Under the pieces are notes generated by a model, which worked only from the letters and a program-made list of their open reading frames with translations, had not been told where the DNA came from and ran no database searches. From Purpureocillium takamizusanense (lineage: Eukaryota; Ascomycota; Sordariomycetes; Hypocreales; Ophiocordycipitaceae): 64,000 bases of DNA. Positions 1 to 10,548 of the stretch are shown here, one piece after another. Every line of letters begins with the position of its first letter. Within the stretch, counting starts at the first letter, position 1. Position numbers and translations under genes: made by a program. The stretch lies in NCBI RefSeq assembly GCF_022605165.1, contig NC_063069.1, forward strand, positions 3,100,001-3,164,000, in the 5' to 3' direction.

Positions 1-1315
1 AATTTCTGTGGTGGGAACGATCAGTTTCCAGTCTGAGGATTAAGTCGATTATGCGGTGATGCCTTTGGAAGCATAATGAAAGGCGGGGGGTTTACCTTCT
101 GAGTCAACGCGTAGGTAAACTCAACCGTGTTGACGTATGACGACCTGAGGTGAAGCTCCTTGGTTATGTCCACCGGTCTCGTTGAGCCGGGTTTGTTCTT
201 CAGGCCACGAAGGTTTGCTTTGATGTCGACTTTGTTGACCCGTAGTTCCGACTGGTGCGGGAAAGCAACATCCTGCAAACCATGAGGGTCGCTCGCACAG
301 AATACCATGACTTTGTGCGGCGTGTTTTTGGACCCCGTGACTCCAAGACACCGCCGAAGAGCCTCATGGTCGGTGAGCCTGATGGGAATCGATATCGTGT
401 TCCTATGCTGCGACATGACTAGGCGGCTGGTCAGCTGGGAACACCCCTGGGGAGACATGAACTAGGGTGGTACCCTACCTTCACATGCTCGGACCGTGCC
501 AATCTGTGCTTCAATCTGATAAAAGGGGCTCGACCGAAAGGCGAGGGAGGATGCGCCGACGCCATACAGACTACCAGGCGAATGACCGTTTTGGTAACCA
601 CGATTAAACGCCTGGCTGGCATTTAACGCAGGCATGGAGGCGTGATACTGCGCAGACGTGGACGCGTTGGAAACTCTAGAGGTGACGCTCTTTGACGAAG
701 GGCTTCCGCGCTGTGCGGAAGCATTGAGAATGCTCTGTCGCACCTGCTGGAACCGCGAGGCGTCGTTGGCGTTGACGGTTGTTTGAATGACTATGAGGCG
801 CCATTGGGGCGCGTTTGGTTAGCAATCCGTTGTCGAAAGCCGTAGCGTGAGGATGCCTGCGTATGCTGGGCACTACCGTATGAAACGCGGTCGGGCAATG
901 TTCGTAGCAGAGGGTCGAGGCGATTCTGAGCAGAAACAAAGTGTTTGGGGGAGGAACACGGAAGGAGAGAGACAGAGGCAGATGGGAAAACGGAAAAGAG
1001 ATGGCTCCAGAGTGCGGTTGCGCCGTGGCTGTGCTGTAGAGGCCTGGGACCAGACGCACGGCGCGAGTGCAGGGGGGCAGTGTGCAGGAGGAGGTGCGAG
1101 GAGGAAGATGGTGTGCGCATAAGGGGAAGAGTCGAGGCGAAAAGGGACTCACGGTCGACAATGCGTGCCTGGAGGTCCGCCTTGACCCCGGTGCTCTTCA
1201 GCCCGTTCACCTGGCAGACCGACGACAGCTGGCGGTTGAACAGGCTGTTGCCTTGCACCTGCCGCAACAGACTCGACACCTCCTGCTTGGAGATGGCCGG
1301 CACGGGAGACGCCAT
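1..1315 (-). CDS. pli1: SUMO E3 ligase, PIAS/Siz family (5' part, cut by left edge)
   Basis: Transfers SUMO from the E2 Ubc9 to nuclear substrates; family roles include centromere, telomere and repair control. Coding exons read on the minus strand are 1315-1153, 790-479, 418-96 and 5-1 (continuing outside the window); phases agree at each junction and each intron has GT and AG ends, the large first one (362 bp) with a GCTAAC branch site. Visible protein: an N-terminal SAP-type DNA-binding helix pair (about residues 10-52, with NRQL...NGLKSTGVKADLQ), a Ser/Ala-rich linker, then a PINIT domain (FRSSPFYQIE, then residues ending FTYALTQK). The SP-RING that binds Ubc9 would lie left of the window. 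Start chosen at MASPVPAISK because the SAP domain follows at once. Family assignment is by recognition of SAP plus PINIT; very likely correct. Confidence 0.88.
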
Positions 1316-2783
1316 GGCGACGGTTGCTTGGGCAGGAGCGAGAGCGAGCAGGTGGAGCACTTGCCACTGCACGGCTGGACCTTAAGATGCCTGAGGTGGC
1401 CGCAAAGAACAGACGAGACCAGTGAATGGTTGCGCTGCCGTGCTTGAGATGGGTATTTCTCTGTGCTGTGCCGTGCTGTGCCGTGCCGCGCCGTGCTGCG
1501 GGCCCCGAGCAGAGATGGCAGCTCTTGACGTTCTCTTCCAGGTTCCCACCGGTTCAGCGCAGCGCAGCGCAACGACGAGGCCGCGCACGCCCGAGCCCCG
1601 GAACCGCGACTCTCCTCTCTCTCTCTCTCTCTCGCAGCCTCCCCGAGCCCGCCTCGACGGCGGCAACGCACGCAACCAGGCCGAGCCGAGGCTCCTTTTG
1701 ACGTCGAGGCACACGGCGTGCAAGGTTCAGGGTACTGCCAATGCGTGAGGCCTCGGCCGCCGTTCCGACTCTTGGCCGTTCGCGGGGGCAGACAGGACAG
1801 GACGGCCAAGCACTCAGGGCCACGGCAAACGACGCTCGGAGGAGCAAGGCAGCGTACACCAACTATATATGGACTGTTCGGAGGCGGAGGAGTCGTGTAG
1901 GCAGGAGCCAAGCGTCGCACGTCTCGCGGCTCCGGAGGTTTTCGGCGGCAGATGCGGCTGTGACAGAAACGCGGGCGGGCGGTGGCAGGGAACAGGCGAG
2001 TGTGAGGCTGCCTTCGATCCGGCCGGACGCCCAGGTATGATGATGGGGGTTCGCAAAACTCGGCCGTCACCGCAAGAGGGCGTTCATTTTGCGGGATGCT
2101 GAACGGCAGCGGTCGGCGGCGGGCGATGGCCGTGGTGCGCTTTGCTCGCAGGTTGCGCGCGTGCTGTTTATGAGGTAACGAAGGGCCTCTGGCAGGCATG
2201 AAGTCACGGACGGATAGTGCTAGGTAATAAGATGGACGGGAGCCCGCGCACTTGGTCGAGGCAGCGGCGGGTCCGGCCACCCTGCAGAAAGACGCAGTCC
2301 ATACATATTACAGTACTTCGCGCACACACGACACAGCACCACACCCATCTCAGTTTGGTGGACGTGGCCAGGCTGGGGTGGCTGGCTGGCTGGCCAGACC
2401 TAGTAGCCTAGGCTGGGCTGTCACTCTAGCAGGCTGATGAGTGCTGAAAATTCTCCCAACCCACCTGGCTGGCCGGGGCAGCCTGGTAGGCAGCCCTGGC
2501 CTTCCATTGAAATACGTAAATGGATCTGGACCCCCACCAGCCACATCTTGTCCACCTCACCTTGCGCTGCTTGTTGGGCGCCGGTGGATGTGCTGTAGTA
2601 CTAAGGGACCAACGCCACAACCAGCGTCCACCTTATCTCTCGTTATCGAGGAAGTAACCTAACTTTTTTTCCCCCCATGAAGTCGCTCGGGGCAGGCTCT
2701 CACTCACTCACTCGACGGCGCATCATCGCACACACCCTCTTCACGTAACAGTACCTCGAAGCAGACGTCGAGACACATACACA
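1316..2783. other. Divergent intergenic region pli1 / DUF2423 gene
   Basis: No gene supported. GC-rich with low-complexity stretches: a GCCGTGCTGT-like run at about 1460-1500 and a (TC)n run near 1614-1633. A long minus-strand open frame here (about 1207-2280) lacks domain character and overlaps pli1 exon 1 in another frame, so it is not called. Probably the upstream regions and 5' UTRs of both flanking genes. Confidence 0.6.
1614..1633. repeat. (TC)n microsatellite
   Basis: About ten uninterrupted TC dinucleotides in the pli1 upstream region. Confidence 0.85.
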
Positions 2784-3280
2784 ATGGCCAAGAGCTCCCG
2801 TTCAAGCACGAAAAAGGCGAACAACCGGCGAAAGGCCGCGTCTGTGTTCGGCCCTGCGGAGATCGCCCGCAATGAGCGCCTGTCGGCCAAGCTGCTCGAG
2901 CTGGCAAAGCAGCCCAAGCCCGAGACTTCAGACGTCAACATGGATGGTGGGTAGTATAGCCTTGACAGGCGTGCTGGCGACCGTCACTAACTTGACTGTA
3001 GCGGTCGAGGACGATGCAGCAGTAGCTGAAGAGCACGTTGCGGACGATGCCGACGACACAGGTACGTTCTTTCACGCCGACTCTCATTCAGCATGCTGTA
3101 CTTCGTACATGGCGACGGAACCTGACGAGTCACAATCCGCTAGCCATGGACGTCGACTCCAAGAAGGCGTCCAGGACGCGCATTGACAAAAAACGCATCG
3201 GCAAGAGAAAGGCCAAAAAGTCCAAGATTGTGTTTCCTAAATACAGCGACAGGGCCGGCAAAAAGAAGGGTGGCAAGTAA
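2784..3280 (+). CDS. DUF2423 small nuclear/nucleolar protein (YBL028C-like)
   Basis: Three exons, 2784-2946, 3002-3061 and 3144-3280, give 119 aa with consistent phase; the introns are 55 and 82 bp with GT...AG ends. The product is strongly basic with a short acidic middle. The N-terminus (MAKSSRSSTKKANNRRK, then SVFGPAEIARNERLSAKLLELA) matches the DUF2423 family typified by yeast YBL028C, a protein associated with nucleoli/pre-ribosomes but of unknown biochemistry. The C-terminus is a Lys/Arg-rich tail (KKRIGKRKAKKSKIVF...GKKKGGK), a likely nuclear/nucleolar localisation signal. Start chosen at the first ATG in frame after a short CA-rich leader. No function beyond the family is claimed. Confidence 0.85.
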
Positions 3281-3801
3281 AGCACGAGGGTCGGTTGAGG
3301 GGGAAGATGATGCTGAGATGGTCCCAAACACAGGAGAAATGGTCTCTGCTTTTTTTTTTTTTTCCCGAATGGTTTTATCATGTCTTCTGGCGCAGCATTA
3401 ATTGACGATACCCACGAGAGTCGAGAGAAAACGCGTTAGTTCCATCGCTCTGATTTACCTTGGTACTTACCTACCTGTACTTCGTACTTGACAGCGTCCT
3501 GCCTGCGGGCTGTAGCCTTATGAAGTAGGTACTAACCTGCTCTGACGAGTGGTGTGGCGCAGACCCACCTTGGCCTTTCCTTCCCTCTCTCTCCCTCAGC
3601 GCAACCCTGGCGGCCATGATTGCGCCGCGTCTAACCACGTTCCCATACGCCTCGCTCACTCATCTCGCTCTCCAAACGCGCCTGCGCGGTCAATGCATGA
3701 ACATCTGCTAGATGGCGTAGCCGGCCCTTCCCCCCCTTTGTCTTCTTCATTCAGTCCCTCAGCTTTCCCCAACGAGGAGGCCGTCTCTTCACTTCCTGAT
3801 C
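3281..3801. other. Intergenic, DUF2423 gene to GPI7
   Basis: Holds a T tract (about 3350-3363) in the 3' region of the upstream gene and pyrimidine-rich DNA near 3570-3600 typical of fungal promoters. No gene seen. Confidence 0.6.
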
Positions 3802-6786
3802 ATGATGGCGGCCTCCAAGACAGGCTTCCCGGCCAGCACACTGCTGCTGGCATTGGCCAATCTCTTGATACCCGTCTCCGTGATAGTCTTTGCCACGGGA
3901 TTCTTCCCATACAAGCCATTCATTCCTGGCCTAGCTGAATACGAGGCTCTAGAATATGGGCCGCCGCCTGAGCCTCCGTTCGACAGGATGGTCTTCATGG
4001 TAGTCGACGCGCTGAGAAGGTAAAGGGGTAGCGCCGCGCCTGTCCAGCATCGCATCCTAGACTAACGCTTTCACGCACAAAGCGACTTTGTGTATGCAGA
4101 GGGTTCTGGTTTTCAGTTCACGCAGAGGTGTGTGGGTGCGCGCCCCCCCCCCCTTTTGCTCTTCGATCCGTGTTGACGCAGAACACACAGTCTCATACGA
4201 GACGGCGCGGCCATCCCTTTCACCGCAAATGCTCGATCTCCCACTGTGACGATGCCACGCATTAAGTCCATCACCACTGGATCTATTCCGTCCTTTGTTG
4301 ATCTCATTCTCAACATCGATGAGGGGGACACCTCCTCATCGCTCGCCGCTCAGGACACTTGGCTGGCGCAGCTCAAGGCCGCCCGCAAGGGGAAGCTGCT
4401 CATGTACGGCGACGACACATGGCTCAAACTGTTCCCCGATACGTTCGATCGTCACGATGGAACGTCGAGCTTCTTCGTAGCAGTGAGTACCCAGGCCACG
4501 TGCCCTGCAAGTGGCGGCCTTTTCTCACCCCTCGATACTAGGACTTTACCGAGGTCGACAACAATGTCACGAGAAATATTGCTGGTGAGCTTGCAAACGA
4601 AGACTGGGGCCTCATGGTTCTCCATTACCTCGGACTGGACCACATCGGGCACAAGTCGGGCCCCAGAAGGTCGCACCACTATAATCATGAGTTAGTAGAG
4701 GACCATTGCTAATTTTGTTGCCAGCTCCAACATGGTTCCGAAGCAACGTGAAATGGATAGCATCGTCAAGACTTTATACGAGGCAATAGAGGCCAGAGAC
4801 CATCTCAAGTCCACCCTTCTCGTGGTTTGTGGCGACCACGGCATGAACGACGCCGGGAATCATGGCGCGTCGTCCCCAGGCGAGACGTCGCCGGCCCTGA
4901 TCTTTCTATCCCCCAAGCTCAAGGGCATCGCTAAACCAGTGACGGCTCCTACAAAGCCCAAGGGCGAGTTTGACTACTACAACATGGTTGAACAGTCCGA
5001 TATTGCGCCGACAGTCGCGGCTCTTCTCGGGTTTCCTGTGTCGAAGAACAATCTGGGCGCCGTCATACCCGACTTCTTATCCTTCTGGCCCACTGCTAGC
5101 GATAAGGTGCAGATTCTCATTCGCAACGCCCGCCAGATACTCGGCATAGTCACGGCCGCATTCGGAGACTCCCTGTTCGCGAGCGACGCCGCCACTGGTC
5201 CCTGCGACCCATGCACGCTGGAACCCACAGATATCAACGAACTGGCATGTGAATGGCGAAAGCTATCTCGCCTGGCCCCAGCCATGGCAGCGGCCGCAGT
5301 GGTCGAGGAAGACTGGCTGGTTGCCACCTCGGCGTGGCTACGCAAGGCGCAGGAGCTAATGAGCAGCATGGCCTCCAATTACGACATGTCCAGGCTGTTC
5401 GCCGGCCAGGGCCTGGCCATAGCCGCCACTCTCGCGAGCGTCGTAGCGGCATACGTTCTGGGGGCCCATGAGAGCGGCCTCGCGATGCCTCTGGCTCTTG
5501 TCACGATATTGTACGGTGTTATGATGTTCGCGTCCAGCTACGTTGAGGAAGAGCAGCACTTCTGGTACTGGGCGTCTACGATCTGGCTGGCCTGGCTCGG
5601 CGTTCGGGCCATTCATAGGTGGGCGGCCAGACACAGAGACAGCCCGGGCGAACCGTATACTGATTTCGTTATAGATCTGGGCGACTTTCCACCGCCGCTT
5701 GGCCACTCACAGCCTTGACCATGCTGCGCCTGATCCGCAGCTGGAATCAGACAGGGCAGAAGTTCGCCGGCGAACCCGACATGGTCAAGCTCCTCCTCAC
5801 ACCTAAGCCGCAGCTGCTCTGGACACTCATCTGCCTTACTTATGTGCTGGCAGCCTTCCAGACCCTGCCCAACCTGAGCGGCCTTCCCTTCATCCTCGCC
5901 ACGTCCGCCACGTCGGTCCTCGTCTCCGCCGCGTTCGCCTTCAAGCTAGCTTTCACGGCCGAGGACGCCCCAGAGTTGGTCACCGGCTTCGCCAAGGCGC
6001 TCAACGTGCGCTTCGAGGGCCAGTCTCTGCTGTCCAGAGCGCGCATGGTCTTTGCCGTCCTATCTCTGCTGGTCGTCTTCGCCGCCTACCAGAGCGGTAG
6101 GGGCGGACGCCATGCCCGGTCTTCAGGTACGTGTATCCGTTCATATAAACATGGTTCATGTAAACATGTCCAAACCTGTATTGGCGCCGTGGCTGACGAC
6201 GGAGCAACCAGCTCGTCTGCTTCACCACCTCTACACGCTGCTCGCCATGACCCAGTCCCGAGCAACCAATATCCCGCTCCTCCTGCTCTACACGGTTCTC
6301 TTCGAGTGCCTCGCGTCCGCCGACCTCAGCGTCGCCGAGATCACCACCTCGTCGTTGCTCTTCCAATATGCGTCCTTCTTCGCCTCGGGCGGCTCCAATG
6401 CCATCTCCTCGGTCGACCTGTCGAGCGCCTACAATGGCATCGGCGGCTTCAACGTCGTCGCCGTCGGCGTCCTCACCTTTGTCAGCAACTGGGCCGGCCC
6501 CATCTTCTGGACCTCGGCCACCAACCTCCTGTTGCTGCAAAAGCGCAGCCAGGGCGGCGATGCTGGCCGTCATGTCCTCCGCCGCCACCTCACGCTCCTG
6601 ACCGTCTTCACAACGGCGAGCGTCGCGTTTGTCATGGCGGCGTGCACCGCGCTGAGGACGCACTTGTTCATCTGGACAGTCTTTTCGCCAAAGTACCTCT
6701 ACTGCATGGCGTGGAGCCTCGGCCAGCACTTGGTCATCAATGTGGCGTACGGCAGTCTGCTGTTCTGGGTGGGGACACGGCAATGA
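3802..6786 (+). CDS. las21: GPI ethanolamine phosphate transferase 2
   Basis: Adds ethanolamine phosphate to the second mannose of the GPI anchor precursor in the ER membrane (GPI7/LAS21/PIGG family). Seven exons: 3802-4019, 4083-4127, 4191-4482, 4542-4669, 4725-5618, 5675-6126 and 6212-6786, total 867 aa, phase consistent throughout. N-terminal signal-anchor (residues about 8-32), then a lumenal alkaline-phosphatase-like domain: FMVVDALRSDF, the presumed nucleophile Thr in PTVTMPRIKS, and metal-ligand motifs GDDTW, GLDHIGH and CGDHGMNDAGNHG. The C-terminal half is a polytopic membrane domain including SWNQTGQKFAGEPD and a final LLAMTQSRATNIP helix region. Exon 2 is only 45 nt, and intron 4 uses an unusual GTCGCA donor. 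Convergent with the condensin gene, 241 bp apart. Confidence 0.93.
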
Positions 6787-7027
6787 CACGCCGCCCCAGA
6801 TGGTCACCTTGGTAAAGTGTCAGATGTAAAGCTAGATGCAGGGTACTGTACTATGTCAAGGACCAGAAACAAAGAATAGAGAGAGGTGCAAGCCCAAACA
6901 GTTCCAAAATAATTTGCAGCGTCCATCCACAGGTATCATCAGCAAACTTTCATTCCCATCATGCCACTCATCGCAAAGGCCAAGCCGTTCCCAATGTCCA
7001 CTAATACACGCCTCATCACCACGTCTC

Positions 7028-10000
7028 TCAAGCGTCCTGTATCTTGGTATCCTCGTCGTCGGACAGCAGCTCGTCAACAAGCGATTCCTTGTCCTCCTGC
7101 TTGGGCACAATGGTCCCCTCGCTGTCCTCCTCCTCCTCCTTGATCCTGGACTCCTCCATGACCGTCTTGTCCTCGCTGGGGTGCCTGTCCGTCAGGATCG
7201 ACACGCTTCGGCTCGTGCGCCTGTGCGCCGGCAGCTGCTCGTCGAGGCTGTTGACAATCTTGCCCAGGCTGACGTGGATCTTGTACAGCGAGTTGCGGCT
7301 GGTGGCATCAGACACGATGCCATCTTCCACCGCCTCGCTGACCTCGGCGTACAGCTCCCGGATCTTTTCTTCCGAGGAGGTGGGCGAGATGTAAAGCTTG
7401 CCGAGGAGGCCGGCGGCCACCTTCTTCTCCTCTTCTATTGCACTTGTTAGCTTCCAAATGTCTCTTGACATCGCGTTTCCGATACTTACTACTGATGTTA
7501 CTGCGCAGTCGCTCCATTATGTCTCGCCCGAGATCAAGGTGAACATCTCCGTTGACATTCTTCTTGTCTGCATCGGCGAGTACACCGGGCGTGTAGCATT
7601 TGCGAGGGTCTGTCCAGTCAACAAGGCAGGCTCCGATGGCCGTCATGCTGACCATGTCCTCTCCCACGTCCACGTCATCGTCCTCCAAGCCCTCGCGCAG
7701 GTTGAGAAGCGAATGCAAGGCCTGCAGGGCGACGGCCCGCATGAGATCCTGGTTGGAGCTTCTCGAGTAGCAAAACACCGGCAGGAAGTAATTCAGTGCC
7801 TGTCGGACAGTCTGGTTTGACGCAGACGAGGGGTCGAAGTAGGCAACGACGAGAGACTTCAGCAACTCTTCGCACGCCTCTTCGTCGCTCACGACCCGGC
7901 CGAGCAGCAGTTTCGAGGCCGCAACCGTCGCGGCCGCCTGCACTTCAGGAGCCTTTGATGTGCCCTTGACGGCCTTGACGTAGACCTTGAGCAGACCGGG
8001 CGTCGGGGAAAGCAGCTGCGCCCCGTGCACATTCAAGATGTCGGTAAGGATGTGGAGTGCAGTGATCTGAAGCGCAGTATGGCCCTTGCTGAAGAAGTGG
8101 ATGAATAGACCCAGGTTCTCCTCGGCGAGCGAGCGGTCCAGCAATGCGCAGAGTCCTAGGCACACCAAGCCGCGTTCCCGGACAGGTGCCTCGTGACTTC
8201 GCACGGCTGGAACAACTAGATTGTTGAGCATCGATACCAAGTCTGCGTTGTCCTTGAGGTTGCCGGCCACGTGCGTGAGCATGCACTGGACGATGTGAAG
8301 ACACTTCATGTTGACGACAATCTCCCTAACAGCTTTCTCACGAGCGTCTTCCTCGCTCACGTCCGCGCCCTTGCCGCGCTTCTCGTTGGACGGCGCGCTC
8401 CCATGGCTGACCTCGGACTTGGCAGAGTGGAAGCTGTCCTCGACATCGTCGGCAGGCGGATCGTCAACAATGGTATCGTGTACGTCTGCAACAGATTCAA
8501 GAACGATGCTGCAGAACTCTCGCTCACCGGCAGCATCTGGGGCACAAATGTACTGCAGAACCTCGACCGTGAGCTTGGTCACCTCGTCTGGCAGATCTGC
8601 AATGGAGAGCGACTGGCGCAGCAGGGTGAACATCTTGCGGCGTCCCACCTCGTCGGAGTAATCGAGCGTCAGGGCAATGTGAAGCAGTTGCTCCACAATG
8701 AACTCTTGCTCGACCGTGTCCTCCTCTTCCTCCTCGTCCGCTTCCTGTTGAGCAACCCTCTGAAGGGCCTCGACCAGGGCGTGCATGTAGCGCTCCAGAT
8801 AAAAGGCCAACTTTGTGACTTCGGGCAGCTTCTCCTCGACCAGCGCCTCGTATCGGCCGTTGCCTTCATTGCGGCAGAATTCGTTGAAGCTTCGCGCCAT
8901 GAAGACGGATTCGGCGGAAAGAGTCTCCCAGAAAGTATCGTCCAGTGTCACAGCCTCGCGATAGTCTGGCCGGCCCTCCCAGAAGCCCTTCATGGCCTCC
9001 AGCGCGACACCATTCTCGACGCCAGAGTTGATGACATCAATTCGCTCAAGGAGCTCCAGAAGACCATCGAAGCTCGGCGGTGCTGGCTCTGCCGTGTTGC
9101 CTTCGTCTTGTTGCGCCGTACCCGCGCAGTCTGCGATCCATCGATCTCTGAAAAGCCTACCGGCTGCTTTGCGCACGTTTTCATCGCGGTCTCGCAGCCC
9201 CCATCGAAGGAGCTTCTCACGCATCGACAGAGACAAGTGTCGGAAATCTCCCAGTGCGGGCAGCAATCGGGAATATACGGCTCTCCGAGTGGCGGGATCC
9301 TGATCTCGGGCTCTTTCTAACAGATATGGAAGAGTATTCGGAAGAATAGGAAGATTGACAAGAAGAGACTTTCGTACGTCGGCACTCGGGTCATTCTGCA
9401 TCACGTCGAGAAGTTTGCCCAGCAAATCGGTGGCCTGGTCATCGTCGCTGTCGTCCGAGTTGGTGCAGCCCTCGGACTGGTTGCCAGCAAGTCGGCCGAG
9501 GCCTAGCACAGCCTGCGAGCGGACCATGGCCTCCTTGTCGCGGATTCGTTTGAGAAGCCCGTGCCGGAGCTTCTGGAACAAGTCGTCGTCGATAGCGTCG
9601 AGCGAGTTGATGATGTGCGACATGAGCTGAGTGGATCTGAATCGAACAAATTTGTCCTTGGCAGCCATTAAAGGTAGCACAGACTCAAGAAGCTCCGAAG
9701 TCAGTCGCGTGGTCGGCGTCTCTGGCATCAAGCTTGTATCCGCGCCGAGATCGCCGAGGATCTCGTTGTCCTTATCACCTGCGAGGCGAAGATAGAAGCC
9801 GATGAATCTAATGGACCTCTCTCCGACGCCTTCGGCCTTCTTCACAGGCATGATGCGCAAAACGCATCGGACAAACTCTTTGTTGAACGCCTCCTCGTCG
9901 AATTCGCTTGACGGCCCTGTGCTGTTTGTTGGTTCGTAACAGCAGGCCTCGTGGATCTTGCGAAGGTTGACGGCCAGCTTCCTGTGTGTCGCTGTCGTCC

Positions 10001-10190
10001 TCTGCGCGTCGCGAAACACGGCGCAAATCTGCGTGCGTAGCGCGCTCCCCGGTGTATCAACATACTCGACGACGGCGGCAGACGATGCGCGCGATGCGAC
10101 AGACCCACGGGAGCCCAGAGTGGCGGTTGAAGTCTTCTTCACGATAGCCGAGGACGTTCTCGACGATCTCGTGGATGCTCGCGCGGGCAT
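7028..10190 (-). CDS. ycg1: Condensin complex subunit 3 (HEAT, CAP-G/Ycg1)
   Basis: Non-SMC HEAT-repeat subunit of condensin, which binds DNA with the kleisin Brn1 and compacts mitotic chromosomes. Two exons on the minus strand, 10190-7490 and 7434-7028, give 1035 aa; the 55-bp intron has GTAAGT, a GCTAAC branch site and ATAG. Features: a Ser/Thr-rich N-terminal tail; first HEAT block (EACCYEPTN..., RSIRFIGFYLRLA, KDKFVRFRSTQLMSHIIN, IRDKEAMVRSQAVLGLGRLAG, DPSADVRKSLLVNLP); RDRDENVRKAAGRLFRDRW; an acidic loop QQEADEEEEEDTVEQEF; a C-terminal HEAT block around CMLTHVAGNLKDN and VRERGLVCLGLCALLD; and a disordered acidic tail. Length fits the family. Divergent from NOP4. Confidence 0.93.
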
Positions 10191-10548
10191 TTTGTCGTTG
10201 TTTCGGCGCCGCGGCCTCTAAAGTCGCGGATGAAAGCGAAGTCGTCGACTGCGCAGGCGTTTGGTTATGCGTGTGTCAGGCTAAAGTGGTGATGCCTTTG
10301 TTTGGGTCGCACGCGTCGATTTGCGGGTTGAGAGTCAACAATGTTCCCGTCTCGGCTTAGCGTAGCTCCCGATAAGACATCGCACGCCCCGCCATCACGT
10401 GCGATTAGATAACGACCGAGTCCGTTATCAGTATAACGGTCGCTGGGATTTTTTTTTTCTGCAAGTGAAGCACTAACAGAACGAGCTTGGACTGCCACCG
10501 CAAAGAAAATACTCGGGACCATTGTCGGTCCAGTGTATACCCGCCGCG
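10191..10548. promoter_or_regulatory. Shared divergent promoter of ycg1 and nop4
   Basis: 358 bp separate the two start codons. It contains a perfect CACGTG E-box (10396-10401), the site class bound by bHLH factors such as Cbf1, and a short hairpin CCGTTAT-CAGT-ATAACGG at 10422-10439, followed by a T-run near 10450. That these act on both genes is inference from position. Confidence 0.5.

Noticed and set aside
1207..2280. 357-aa minus-strand frame upstream of pli1
   Set aside because: No domain, Arg/Pro/Ala-biased, overlaps pli1 exon 1 out of frame.
8271..9320. 349-aa plus-strand frame opposite the condensin gene
   Set aside because: Antisense shadow of well-conserved HEAT-repeat coding sequence.
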